A DNA stretch of 64,000 nt from an uncultured Oscillospiraceae bacterium (lineage in GTDB: Bacteria > Bacillota > Clostridia > Oscillospirales > Acutalibacteraceae): NCBI GenBank assembly GCA_900543215.1, contig UQQR01000004.1, positions 1-64,000 of the forward strand, written 5' to 3'. Below, piece after piece: positions 37,678-47,004 of the stretch; the first letter of the stretch is position 1; every line of letters begins with the position of its first letter. The notes under the pieces were generated by a model, which was given only the letters and a program-made list of their open reading frames with translations, did not search any database and was not told where the DNA came from. The translations under genes and the position numbers were made by a program.

Positions 37678-40600
37678 TTAAAACATTGAAATTTGATTTG
37701 TATCGGGAAGGTCGTTCATAGCGCCGAGGTCGGAGAGGTTCTGAATAATGGTCTTTGAAACGCCCGCCTCGATCTGGAAATCCTCACGGGAAACGAAATC
37801 ACCCTTCTGCGCCGCCTCGTAAATAGAGTAAGCCGCTTTTTCGCCGACGCCCGACAGCGCACCGAACGGAAGCCGCATTTTCCCGTTCTCCGGCAGATAC
37901 TTCATAGCGTGCGAATGATTAATGTCAATAGGAAGTACCTCTATACCTCTTGACATCATTTCATTGAATATGAGCATATTGTTATAAACATCAAGCTCTT
38001 TTTTGGTTGCTTCCTTACCCTTTGCCTTTATGTTCTGAAGATACTGTCTTACCGCTTGCTTGCCCTGCATTATGGTCGGCACATCAACATCCTCGGGACG
38101 GGCGGTAAAGTACGCGCAGTAAAACTCGAGCGGACGGTGAACCTTGTACCACGCAAGGCGGAGCGCCGAAATAACATAAGCGGCGGCATGCGCCTTGGGG
38201 AACATATATTTAATCTTGTGACAGCTTTCAATATACCATTCGGGAACGCCGTGCGAGCGCATATCCTCCTCCATTGCGTTCCAGTCCTCGGCTGAGACCT
38301 TGCCCTTTGCGACAAGACCCTTACGCACGGTCTCGGTTATCTTAAAGGCTCTGCCCTCTTCAAGTCCCTTATGGATAAGGTATACCATTATGTTATCACG
38401 GGTACCTATAACCTCGGAAATCGTGCAGGTTCCGTTGTCGATAAGATCCTTTGCGTTGCCGAGCCAAACATCCGTACCGTGCGAAAGACCCGATATCTGC
38501 AAAAGGTCTGAAAAGTTTTTCGGTTTACAGTCAACAAGCATTTCGCGGACGAACTTTGTACCGAATTCCGGCAAGCAGTAGGTTCCCGTTTTGGAGTCGA
38601 TCTCCTCGGGTTCTACGCCGAGCGCCTTTGTGGATGTGAAAAGACTGTACACATCGGGGTCGCTCATTGAAACATCGCTTACGGGTATACCCGTATACTC
38701 CTCAAGATACTTATATGTAGTCGGCACCACATGGCCGAGCTCGTCAAGCTTTAATATTGTATCGTGAATGGAATGGAAGTCGAAATGGGTTGTTATAATA
38801 TCGGAATTAACATCGTCCGCAGGATGCTGGATAGGGCAGAAATCGTAAATGGTGTTTGTTCTCGGAACTATGATCATTCCGGCAGGATGCTGACCTGTGG
38901 TTTGCTTGATCTGAGCCTTTTCAACAAGGGACGCCAGACGGTTTAATTCCGCATTGCTTAAGGTTATGCCCTTTTTCTCGGCATACGCCTTTGCAAAGCC
39001 ATAGGCGGTCTTTTCCGCTACCGTGGAAATCGTTCCTGCTTTAAACACATTCTCTCTGCCAAACAGCGTTTCGGTATATTTCTGTACCGAGTTCTGGAAT
39101 TCGTCGGAGAAGTTAAGGTCTATATCGGGGACCTTATCTCCCTTAAAGCCCAAGAAGGTTTCGAAAGGAATATCGTGGCCGTTGCGGTTAAGCTGTGCGC
39201 CGCATTTTGGGCATTTCTTTTCGGGCAAATCGAAGCCTGAGCCTACCTCGCCCTTTAAGAAGAATTCGCTGTAACAGCATTCGGGGCAAACATAGTGCGG
39301 CGGCAGAGGGTTAACCTCAGATATTCCAGCCATAGTTGCCGCAAAGGACGAGCCTACCGAACCACGGGAGCCTACCAAATAACCGTTTTCCTCGCTGTAT
39401 GCCACAAGCTTCTGCGCCGATATGTACATTATCGAAAATCCGTTATTGATAATGGAATTAAGTTCCTTTTCAAGACGGTTTTTAACAACATCGGGCAGAT
39501 CCTCACCGTATATTTTGTGGGCGGTGTCCCAGCAAATATCGTGCAAAAGCTCGTCCGAGCCTTCGATTACCGGCGGATAGTTGCCCTCGGGCACGGGAAT
39601 AATGTCCCCGTCCACCATATCGGCAATCTTGTTCGGGTTGTCTATTACAAATTCCTTTGCCCTGTCGCCGAAGTAATCAAAATCGGCAAGCATTTCATCG
39701 GTCGTTTTAAGGTACAGAGGTGCCTGATTGTCGAAATCGTCAAAACCCTGACCTGCCATTAATATTTTACGGATTATATCGTCGCTCTTTTTAAGGAAAT
39801 GCACATCTCCCGTGGCTACAACAGGCTTGCCTAATTTATCCGCCAGCTCGACCACCTTGCGGTTAAAGTTTTTTATAACCTCAAAATCGGTAACCTTTTT
39901 GAAGCGGTTGGGTATTATCGCTCCCGTTTTCTTATCCTTCTTATCGGGGTATGAAGATTCCCTTACCATAAACGCATTATTGCCTAGGGGCTGAATTTCA
40001 AGATAATCGTAATAATCCGCAATTCTTAAAAGCTCTTCCTCGGGTTTTTCATCTATTATCGCACGGTAAAGCTCGCCCTGTTCGCAGGCGCTGCCTAAAA
40101 TAAGTCCCTCTCTCATTGAGTCAAGCTTGCTTCTTAATGTAAGCGGCTTCCCCCTGAAATCGTGCAGGTGCGCCTCGGACACTAATTTATAAAGATTTTT
40201 AAGTCCCGTAAGATTTTTCACAAGTATTATCTGGTGATACCTGAATTTTGCGGTCTGCTTTGCGTTAAGTCCCTCAATATTATTGTTTACATCATCGACA
40301 AAATAAGATTCAACGCCGTAAATAACCTTAAAATCTCCGCCCGATTTGCGGATAGCCTTTACTGCGCCCGCGGCGGCAGGATACGCCTGAACAACGCCGT
40401 GGTCGGTAATCGCAATAGCCTTGTGACCCCACTCGTATGCCTGTTTAATTATAGAATCGGCAGACGATACAGCGTCCTTTGCGGACATATTCGTATGGCA
40501 GTGAAGCTCAACACGCTTTTCGCCCTCATGGTTATCCTTTTCGGTGTACTTCTGTAAAAGCGCCATGGCGCGCGGCTTGACAACAAAATCCTTTTTATAG

Positions 40601-41523
40601 TTATCAAATTCATATGAGCCGTTTACAAGTATAAAAGCGCCGTCCTTTAAAGGCGCAATATCCCCCATACGGTTGGTATCCATAAACAGAGATGCGTTAA
40701 GCGAATTGGTGTGGTCGCTGAAGGAAAAGTTGACTATCGTCATATCCGTTCCGCGTTTTGTTTTTATATTACGGGTCTCAAGCCCGAATACCTCGCCCCA
40801 ACAGGCGATTTCGGTATCGTCCCCCGTTATGCTTATCATTTCTCTTGTATGATTGCTTATTCCGCCCCTGCCGTAAAACTGCTGCGGCTTATCAAGGTAA
40901 ACTATGCCGTTATCGGGTCTTTCCTCACGCTTTTCGAATTTTATTTCGGTCTTAGGCGATGCCGGGCGTTCGGTTTTCTGCGGTTTCGGCTTCGGAGTCT
41001 CCGTCCTCGGAGCCTCGGCTTCGGGTTCCGGAAGCTTTATTTTCACATTTTCAAGCTGACCGTCAAACGAAACAGTAACCTCACGGGAAAAGCGTTCCCT
41101 TACAATCGCCTTAAACGCGTTTTCAAAGCCGCAGTCCGCTATCGTGTTATATCCGCCGTGCTTCAGCGTTATATTTACGCAGTCGCTGTCAAGCGAAAAG
41201 TCCGCGCCGTTAAAATACCCGTTAATTGCCGCGTTTTTAATCTTTATTTCCGCCGCTATATCCGAGCAGGCGCCTGGGCAGAACGCGTCCCCCGAAAAAA
41301 CGCAGGAAACAAGGCAGGAATTAAGGCGCAAAGCGTTCTTTAAAGCCGCGGAAAGCTGTTGCCGCATTTCCGCCGATATGTATTTTTCGCTTTTAAGCGC
41401 CGTATTAAGGGTGCGTTCCTCGGTGTCAAGCGCACAGCGTTCTATTATACAATTTTTAAATTCGGCGGCAATATCCGACGGTATTCCCGTATCAAAAATA
41501 TCCGAAAATAATGCTTTAGACAC
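37678..41523 (-). CDS. polC: DNA polymerase III alpha subunit PolC lacking the exonuclease domain
   Basis: Gram-positive replicative polymerase. It is 1281 aa, against about 1430-1450 for typical PolC. Domains seen: N-terminal region (1-165), proline-rich linker (165-205), OB fold (about 228-325), PHP domain (about 336-575, motifs VELHCHT, AITDHG, TGDVHF), zinc-finger motif CPECC...CPKCG (746-774), polymerase core with GSRGSVGSSF and the catalytic PDIDLNFSDEF (799-809). The DnaQ-like 3'-5' exonuclease normally inserted in the PHP domain is absent: YGVESYFVDD (402-411) runs after about 18 residues into RYHQIILVKNLTGLKNLYKL. No DxE exonuclease motif occurs elsewhere. The start is GTG with GGAG 9 nt upstream. 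Confidence 0.93.
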   Translation of the reverse strand: MSKALFSDIFDTGIPSDIAAEFKNCIIERCALDTEERTLNTALKSEKYISAEMRQQLSAALKNALRLNSCLVSCVFSGDAFCPGACSDIAAEIKIKNAAINGYFNGADFSLDSDCVNITLKHGGYNTIADCGFENAFKAIVRERFSREVTVSFDGQLENVKIKLPEPEAEAPRTETPKPKPQKTERPASPKTEIKFEKREERPDNGIVYLDKPQQFYGRGGISNHTREMISITGDDTEIACWGEVFGLETRNIKTKRGTDMTIVNFSFSDHTNSLNASLFMDTNRMGDIAPLKDGAFILVNGSYEFDNYKKDFVVKPRAMALLQKYTEKDNHEGEKRVELHCHTNMSAKDAVSSADSIIKQAYEWGHKAIAITDHGVVQAYPAAAGAVKAIRKSGGDFKVIYGVESYFVDDVNNNIEGLNAKQTAKFRYHQIILVKNLTGLKNLYKLVSEAHLHDFRGKPLTLRSKLDSMREGLILGSACEQGELYRAIIDEKPEEELLRIADYYDYLEIQPLGNNAFMVRESSYPDKKDKKTGAIIPNRFKKVTDFEVIKNFNRKVVELADKLGKPVVATGDVHFLKKSDDIIRKILMAGQGFDDFDNQAPLYLKTTDEMLADFDYFGDRAKEFVIDNPNKIADMVDGDIIPVPEGNYPPVIEGSDELLHDICWDTAHKIYGEDLPDVVKNRLEKELNSIINNGFSIMYISAQKLVAYSEENGYLVGSRGSVGSSFAATMAGISEVNPLPPHYVCPECCYSEFFLKGEVGSGFDLPEKKCPKCGAQLNRNGHDIPFETFLGFKGDKVPDIDLNFSDEFQNSVQKYTETLFGRENVFKAGTISTVAEKTAYGFAKAYAEKKGITLSNAELNRLASLVEKAQIKQTTGQHPAGMIIVPRTNTIYDFCPIQHPADDVNSDIITTHFDFHSIHDTILKLDELGHVVPTTYKYLEEYTGIPVSDVSMSDPDVYSLFTSTKALGVEPEEIDSKTGTYCLPEFGTKFVREMLVDCKPKNFSDLLQISGLSHGTDVWLGNAKDLIDNGTCTISEVIGTRDNIMVYLIHKGLEEGRAFKITETVRKGLVAKGKVSAEDWNAMEEDMRSHGVPEWYIESCHKIKYMFPKAHAAAYVISALRLAWYKVHRPLEFYCAYFTARPEDVDVPTIMQGKQAVRQYLQNIKAKGKEATKKELDVYNNMLIFNEMMSRGIEVLPIDINHSHAMKYLPENGKMRLPFGALSGVGEKAAYSIYEAAQKGDFVSREDFQIEAGVSKTIIQNLSDLGAMNDLPDTNQISMF

Positions 41524-41537
41524 CTTTTTCCACTCCG

Positions 41538-42590
41538 TTACATCTTCTCTATTTCTTCAATAAGTCCGTCAAGCAGTTCGCTTTCGGGCAGTTTTTTTAT
41601 TATTTCTCCGTTTTTAAAAATCACGCCGCAGCCGTCTCCTCCGGCAATGCCGATGTCGGCTTCTTTTGCCTCTCCCGGACCGTTCACAACACAACCCATT
41701 ATGGCGACGGTTATGTTTTTATCCGAATTTTCAAGCCTTTTTTCAGCCTCGGCGGCAATCCTTATAAGGTCGATTTTTGTTCTGCCGCAGGTAGGGCAGG
41801 AAACAAATCTGATGCCGCCGTCACGAAGTCCCAGCGCTTTTAAAAGTCTTTTGCCTGCCTCGACCTCCTTTACGGGGTCGTCCGTAAGGGAAATACGCAA
41901 AGTATCCCCTATACCTCTTAACAGAAGTCCGCCTATACCGGCGGCGGATTTTATGGTTCCGTTTTCGGCTGTTCCTGCCTCCGTAACCCCCAGATGCAGC
42001 GGGTAACGGCACTTTTGTGACGCCAAAACATACGCATTGTACATTTTTGTAACATCCGAGCTTTTAAGCGACAGCACAATATCGTCAAAATCGAATTTTT
42101 CAAGCAATGATATATGGTACAGTCCGCTCTCCACCATAGCCTCGGGTGTGGGCGAGCCGTATTTTGCAAGTATGTTTTTTTCAAGTGAGCCGGAATTTAC
42201 ACCTATCCTTATCGGCACGCCGGCGGTCTTGCAGGCGGCGGCAACCGCCTTGACCCTGTCGTCCGAGCCGATATTGCCGGGGTTAATTCTTATTTTATCA
42301 GCCCCCGCCGCTACGCTTTCAAGCGCCAGACGGTAATCGAAATGTATGTCCGCCACCACGGGTATCGATATATTTTCTTTCAGCGCCGCAAGCGTTTTAA
42401 CGCTTTCCTTATCCGGCACGGAAATGCGTATAATATCGCACCCCGCGCTTTCAAGTTTTTTCGCCTGCTTAACATTTCCGTTTATATCGTGCGCCGGAAT
42501 ATTAAGCATAGACTGCACCGAAACGAGCGCGCCGCCGCCTATCCGAAGTCCACCGGCAAAAACCTTTTTAGTATCCTTATTAGTATACAT
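41538..42590 (-). CDS. ispG: (E)-4-hydroxy-3-methylbut-2-enyl-diphosphate synthase
   Basis: Iron-sulfur enzyme of the MEP isoprenoid pathway. 350 aa: TIM-barrel N-terminus (GGGALVSVQSMLN) and C-terminal [4Fe-4S] domain with cysteines in SCPTCGRTKID and GCVVNGPGEA. The ATG at 42590 has GGGGTGA just upstream; a TTG five codons earlier was rejected. It lies 4 nt after rseP and 14 nt before polC. Confidence 0.97.
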   Translation of the reverse strand: MYTNKDTKKVFAGGLRIGGGALVSVQSMLNIPAHDINGNVKQAKKLESAGCDIIRISVPDKESVKTLAALKENISIPVVADIHFDYRLALESVAAGADKIRINPGNIGSDDRVKAVAAACKTAGVPIRIGVNSGSLEKNILAKYGSPTPEAMVESGLYHISLLEKFDFDDIVLSLKSSDVTKMYNAYVLASQKCRYPLHLGVTEAGTAENGTIKSAAGIGGLLLRGIGDTLRISLTDDPVKEVEAGKRLLKALGLRDGGIRFVSCPTCGRTKIDLIRIAAEAEKRLENSDKNITVAIMGCVVNGPGEAKEADIGIAGGDGCGVIFKNGEIIKKLPESELLDGLIEEIEKM

Positions 42591-42594
42591 ACCG

Positions 42595-43656
42595 TCACCC
42601 CGCAATTAAGGACCATATATCCTTTGCCGTTACAAGCAGCATAAAGCCTATAAGCAACGCAAAGCCGACAGCGTGAACTATCGCCTCGTACTTTTGCGGA
42701 ACAGGCTTTCTGAATATCATTTCAATTAATATAAACAGCAGTCTGCCGCCGTCAAGCGCCGGTAAGGGCAGCAGATTGAAAATACCGAGATTTATTGTAA
42801 TAAGCGCCATTATGGGCAGTATGTCGGCAAGGTTTGCCTTTGCGGCGGAGCCTATCGCCGCGGTAACGCCCACAGGACCCGAAACCGCGCTTATGCCGTA
42901 CTTGCCGCCTATCAGATCTATAAGCGAACGCCACACGACCGCGCAGTATGACGCGGCTGTGGCAAAGGTCTGCTTAATATATGAGCCGAAGGTTTTTCTT
43001 ATGCCGTACACATAAAAGTCCACGGTAAGGTAGCTTATTCCCTTTTCCGTTGCGGATTCGAATTTAACGCCGTCAAGCCTTACCTTTTCGCCGTCTCTTT
43101 TAACCACCATATCTATTTTGCCGTTTTTAACATTGGTAAAAGCGTAGCTTAAGTCATAGGTGGAGAAAATTTTTCTGCCGTCAACCTCGATTATTTTATC
43201 ATTCACCCGAAGTCCCGACTGCTCGCTTACCGCATTTTCCTTAAATTCCGCAACAACGGTGGAATTGAACGCCTTTTGCGGCGCCAAGGTGACCGCCACG
43301 ATAATAAGCCCCAAAATGAGATTGAATACCGCTCCCATCATAACGATTATAAAGCGCCGCCACGGTTTTTTATTGCAAAAAGCGCGCTCGTCGCCGCTCG
43401 CCTCGTCCTCGCCCTCCATAGCGCAGTAGCCGCCTAAGGGCACAAGGTTTACGGAATATTTTGTTTCCTTGCCCTGTTTTGAAAAAAGCTTGGGACCGAA
43501 GCCCACCGCAAACTCGTTAACGCGAACGCCCAAAAGCTTTGCGGCAATAAAATGCCCGAACTCGTGTATTACAATTAAAACCAAAAACAGCGCAATAGCC
43601 ACCAAATACGGCCACACATTGCTCCAAACATTAAGTAAAGTCGAAATAACAACCAC
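42595..43656 (-). CDS. rseP: Site-2 (RseP-type) intramembrane zinc metalloprotease
   Basis: 353 aa. The zinc site HEFGH is in the first TM, with a PDZ domain in the middle (about 130-200: AVSEQSGLRVNDKIIEVDG) and the second active-site motif NLLPLPALDGGR in a later TM. The family cleaves anti-sigma factors or signal-peptide remnants within the membrane. The start is a GTG one base after the dxr stop. Position between dxr and ispG is conserved in many Firmicutes. Confidence 0.95.
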   Translation of the reverse strand: MVVISTLLNVWSNVWPYLVAIALFLVLIVIHEFGHFIAAKLLGVRVNEFAVGFGPKLFSKQGKETKYSVNLVPLGGYCAMEGEDEASGDERAFCNKKPWRRFIIVMMGAVFNLILGLIIVAVTLAPQKAFNSTVVAEFKENAVSEQSGLRVNDKIIEVDGRKIFSTYDLSYAFTNVKNGKIDMVVKRDGEKVRLDGVKFESATEKGISYLTVDFYVYGIRKTFGSYIKQTFATAASYCAVVWRSLIDLIGGKYGISAVSGPVGVTAAIGSAAKANLADILPIMALITINLGIFNLLPLPALDGGRLLFILIEMIFRKPVPQKYEAIVHAVGFALLIGFMLLVTAKDIWSLIAG

Positions 43657-43657
43657 C

Positions 43658-44788
43658 CTATTCTCTTACAAGTTTTCTTGCCGCTTTATCTGCCTCAAAA
43701 ATATCCTCAAGTGTGTAATCCTTTTTATTCTGAACCTCTTTAAGCGCTTTTTCAACCATATCCGCTATCTGCAAAAATTTGATTTTACCTTTTAAGAAAA
43801 GTCCTACCGCCTCTTCGTTTGCGCCGTTCACAGCCGTAGGAGCAAGACCGCCCCTGTTTATCGCTTCAATACAAAGCGGCAGGCATCTGAATGTGTCTGT
43901 ATCAGGCTTTTCGAATGTAAGCGTGCCTATATCCGAAAGGCTTAAATGCTCAAAGGCATTCTCCGAGCGCTCGGGGTAGGTAAGCGCATACTGTATGGGC
44001 AGGCGCATGTCCGGCGTTCCGAGTTGTGCTATGACCGCGCCGTCGCAAAGCTCCACTCCCGAATGTACTATGCTCTGCCTATGCACCAACACCTCAATTT
44101 CGGATGCGGTAACGCCGAACAGGTGAACCACCTCTATTACCTCAAGTCCCTTATTCATAAGTGTTGCCGAATCGACCGTAATTTTAGCTCCCATAGACCA
44201 ATTCGGGTGGTTAAGCGCTTCCTTTACGGTAACGCTTTCAAGCTCCGCCCGTTTTTTCCCGTAAAACGGTCCGCCCGACGCCGTAAGAAGTATTTTCCTA
44301 AGCGAATTTTTCGGCGCGCCCTGCAATGACTGAAAAATTGCCGAATGCTCACTGTCCACCGGCAAGAGCGTTACGCCCTTTTCCTTTAATCTGCGGTTTA
44401 CAATTTCGCCGCCGGTTACAAGCGTTTCCTTATTTGCGAGGGCTACGGTATGACCTGCGTCTATCGCCGCAAGCGTAGGCTTAAGGCCTGCAATTCCCAC
44501 AATGGAATTAAGCACGATGTCGCAGTCATACCCTGCGGCAAAGGTAACCCCTTCCTCACCGGAGACTACCTTTATATCCGTATCGGCAAGCTTGATTTTA
44601 AGTTCGTCGGCGGCTGTTTCGTCAAACATCGCAACAATATCCGGCTTGTATTTTCTTGCCTGTTTTTCAAGCAGCTCTGTATTTCTGCCGGCGGCAAGCG
44701 CGGTAATATGCCAGCCGTTTTTTTCCGCCGTGCAAAGCGCCTGTGTTCCGATAGAGCCGGTAGAGCCTAAAATTGTCAGCTTTTTCAT
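43658..44788 (-). CDS. dxr: 1-deoxy-D-xylulose-5-phosphate reductoisomerase
   Basis: Second step of the MEP pathway, making MEP with NADPH. 376 aa. NADPH loop LGSTGSIGTQAL at the N-terminus, LPVDSEHSAIFQ catalytic segment with the metal-binding Asp/Glu, and HPNWSMGAKITVDSATLMNK substrate region. Its start overlaps the cdsA stop by one base (TAATG). Confidence 0.98.
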   Translation of the reverse strand: MKKLTILGSTGSIGTQALCTAEKNGWHITALAAGRNTELLEKQARKYKPDIVAMFDETAADELKIKLADTDIKVVSGEEGVTFAAGYDCDIVLNSIVGIAGLKPTLAAIDAGHTVALANKETLVTGGEIVNRRLKEKGVTLLPVDSEHSAIFQSLQGAPKNSLRKILLTASGGPFYGKKRAELESVTVKEALNHPNWSMGAKITVDSATLMNKGLEVIEVVHLFGVTASEIEVLVHRQSIVHSGVELCDGAVIAQLGTPDMRLPIQYALTYPERSENAFEHLSLSDIGTLTFEKPDTDTFRCLPLCIEAINRGGLAPTAVNGANEEAVGLFLKGKIKFLQIADMVEKALKEVQNKKDYTLEDIFEADKAARKLVRE

Positions 44789-45639
44789 TATATTACCCCT
44801 AAGGCTATAAACAAATACAAAAGCGGAGCGGTCATAAGAATACTGTCAAAACGGTCGAGTATACCGCCGTGTCCCGGAATAATGGTTCCGTAATCCTTAA
44901 TACCCGCCGCCCTTTTTATAGCGGAAGCGAACAAATCGCCTATCATACCCAAAATACAGAACGGAACGGTTAAAATTACGGCGTTGGTAAGATTTTTCTC
45001 AAACGAAAACGAAAAGCCTAATATATATGTCACAATAATACTCGATATTATTCCGCCGACAGCGCCCTCAACCGTTTTGTGCGGACTTATATTCGGGCAA
45101 AGCTTGTGCTTTCCTAAGGTACTGCCCACAAAGTAAGCCCCCATATCGCAAACGCTTGAAAAGTTAAGCAGCATGAACAAATAATAAAGTCCGTGCTCGT
45201 GGTTTATTACAACGCCTAAAGAGCTGAACGCAAACGCAATCGGTATAGGCATACCGCACACAAACGCTATGTGCGAAAGCGTAAAGGTTTTATGATTTTT
45301 AAGCGTTACCGCAGCGGAGTAAATAAAATAGATTACGCTGAGCGCTAATGTAAAGGTAAGCTTTATATATGCGGAATGAGTGCCGTCAAACGCCGCCTGC
45401 AGTTTAGCGCCCGTACTGCCGTCTATCGCAAAAACCATAAGCGCGACATAGGCGCAGGCACCGATAAGCGCCGCTTTAGACTTAACGCCTGCCGCATTAT
45501 GCAAAAGCTCATAGATTCCGACCGCCGCGATAAATGCGATAAATGCCGTTATAATCAGCGGATTTATAAGCATACCTGCGGCGATTACCGCCGCTGTAAT
45601 TATTATCATAACTACGCCTGATATTATTCGGGTTTTCAT
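44788..45639 (-). CDS. cdsA: Phosphatidate cytidylyltransferase
   Basis: Makes CDP-diacylglycerol for phospholipids. 283 aa, about eight TM segments, with the family signature near the C-terminus, IIPGHGGILDRFDSIL, holding the metal-binding Asp. It lies 19 nt after uppS and precedes dxr. Confidence 0.97.
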   Translation of the reverse strand: MKTRIISGVVMIIITAAVIAAGMLINPLIITAFIAFIAAVGIYELLHNAAGVKSKAALIGACAYVALMVFAIDGSTGAKLQAAFDGTHSAYIKLTFTLALSVIYFIYSAAVTLKNHKTFTLSHIAFVCGMPIPIAFAFSSLGVVINHEHGLYYLFMLLNFSSVCDMGAYFVGSTLGKHKLCPNISPHKTVEGAVGGIISSIIVTYILGFSFSFEKNLTNAVILTVPFCILGMIGDLFASAIKRAAGIKDYGTIIPGHGGILDRFDSILMTAPLLYLFIALGVI

Positions 45640-45658
45640 TTTTTCACCTGTTTATTCT

Positions 45659-46375
45659 TTAAATTCCGCCGAATCTGCGGTTGCGTCCGCAATAGTCGTC
45701 TATTGCCCTTTCAAGCTTTTTCGGTGTGAAATCCGGCCACAGAACATCCGAAAACCAATATTCGGAGTAAGCCGACTGCCACAAAAGATAATTCGAGGTG
45801 CGGTATTCGCCGCTGGGTCTTATTATAAAATCGGGGTCGGGCATACCTGAGGTGTAAAGACTGTCGGAAATAAGCTGTTCGGATATTTCCTCTGCCGCAG
45901 TGCCCTCTGAAACGATTTTTTTTACGGCGTGTACAATTTCATCCCTGCCGCCGTAATTTATCGCTATATTAAGCTTTAGACCGGTAGCGTCCTTAGAGCC
46001 GTTTTCATTCTTTTCCATAAGCGCCTTTATATCGTCCGCAAGCGGCGTGCGGTCGCCTATGAATTTCACCTGTATGTTCTCGTCTTTAAAGTTTTCGGCA
46101 TCCTTCAAATAGTCGCGCAAAAGATTCATAATGCCGTCAACCTCTTCTTTAGGTCTTTTCCAGTTTTCGGTTGAAAAAGCGTAGACCGTAAGATATTCAA
46201 GTCCTATTTTATTACAGTACCGAGCTATGGTTTTAAAGGTCTTCGCCCCTGCGATATGTCCTGCCGAACGGGGCAGACCCCTCTTTTTCGCCCATCTGCC
46301 GTTCCCGTCCATAATTATGGCGATATGCCTCGGCAGTACACGGTCGGCTTTTTCCTTTTTACCAAACAAAGCCAC
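45659..46375 (-). CDS. uppS: Undecaprenyl diphosphate synthase
   Basis: Cis-prenyltransferase making the C55 carrier for cell-wall synthesis. 238 aa: IMDGNGRWAKKRG diphosphate loop and the C-terminal RPSGEYRTSNYLLWQ motif. I start at the GTG at 46375 (MALFGKK...), which follows AGGTGA; a GTG ten codons further upstream lies inside the terminator stem after frr. Confidence 0.96.
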   Translation of the reverse strand: MALFGKKEKADRVLPRHIAIIMDGNGRWAKKRGLPRSAGHIAGAKTFKTIARYCNKIGLEYLTVYAFSTENWKRPKEEVDGIMNLLRDYLKDAENFKDENIQVKFIGDRTPLADDIKALMEKNENGSKDATGLKLNIAINYGGRDEIVHAVKKIVSEGTAAEEISEQLISDSLYTSGMPDPDFIIRPSGEYRTSNYLLWQSAYSEYWFSDVLWPDFTPKKLERAIDDYCGRNRRFGGI

Positions 46376-46390
46376 TTCATCACCTGCTTT

Positions 46391-46418
46391 AAAAAGCGGG
46401 CTCACCCAGTGCGCCCGC
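46391..46418 (-). terminator. Partial terminator between frr and uppS
   Basis: GCGGGC pairs with GCCCGC (46396-46401 and 46413-46418, 11-nt loop) and is followed on the minus strand by five T residues. No promoter for uppS is visible after it, so read-through from pyrH-frr probably feeds the isoprenoid and polC genes. Confidence 0.75.
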
Positions 46419-46426
46419 AGATATTT

Positions 46427-46981
46427 TTATATCTCCATTATTTCCTTTTCTTTTGAAGACGCCAATTCATCAATTTCCTTGCAGAATTTATCCGTTAAAT
46501 TCTGTATCTTCTTCTCGCCGTCCGCAACATCGTCCTCTGTTATGTTGTTGGCTTTTTTAAGCGCCTTAAGCTTTTCAATTGCGTCACGCCTTGTGTTGCG
46601 TATGGCAACCTTGTTATCCTCGGCAGTTTTCCTTACTTCCTTTACTATTTCCTTTCTGCGCTCCTCTGTAAGCGGCGGGAAAGAAAGTCTTATTACTCTG
46701 CCGTCGTTCTGCGGATTTATGCCTATATCCGAGGTGAGTATTGCCTTTTCGATTTCCTTAAGGGTAGTAGCGTCCCACGGCTGTATCATAAGAATACGGG
46801 GTTCGGGTACAGATACCGCCGCCATCTGCTGAATCGGGGTCGGACAGCCGTAATAATCAACGGTAATTCTGTCAAGCACCGCTATATTTGCACGACCTGC
46901 TCTTATAGACTTATACTCCCTTTCAAGCACACCGACAGTCTTGTTCATTTTTTCCTCTGTATTTTTAAGCAGTTCTTTCAT
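46427..46981 (-). CDS. frr: Ribosome recycling factor
   Basis: Splits post-termination ribosomes with EF-G. 184 aa, normal length (about 185). Typical segments VLEREYKSIRAGRANIAVLD and RLSFPPLTEERRKEIVK. SD AGGAGG before ATG. It follows pyrH by 23 nt, the conserved pyrH-frr pairing. Confidence 0.98.
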   Translation of the reverse strand: MKELLKNTEEKMNKTVGVLEREYKSIRAGRANIAVLDRITVDYYGCPTPIQQMAAVSVPEPRILMIQPWDATTLKEIEKAILTSDIGINPQNDGRVIRLSFPPLTEERRKEIVKEVRKTAEDNKVAIRNTRRDAIEKLKALKKANNITEDDVADGEKKIQNLTDKFCKEIDELASSKEKEIMEI

Positions 46982-47004
46982 AAGCTGTTCCTCCTACTAA
47001 CATT

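Noticed and set aside
40711..41343. 210-codon plus-strand ORF opposite the polC 5' region
   Set aside because: Antisense frame with biased composition from the opposite codons; no ribosome site.
46376..46405. Ten-codon longer GTG start for uppS
   Set aside because: The GTG lies inside the terminator stem after frr; the start at 46375 has AGGTGA and the usual N-terminus.
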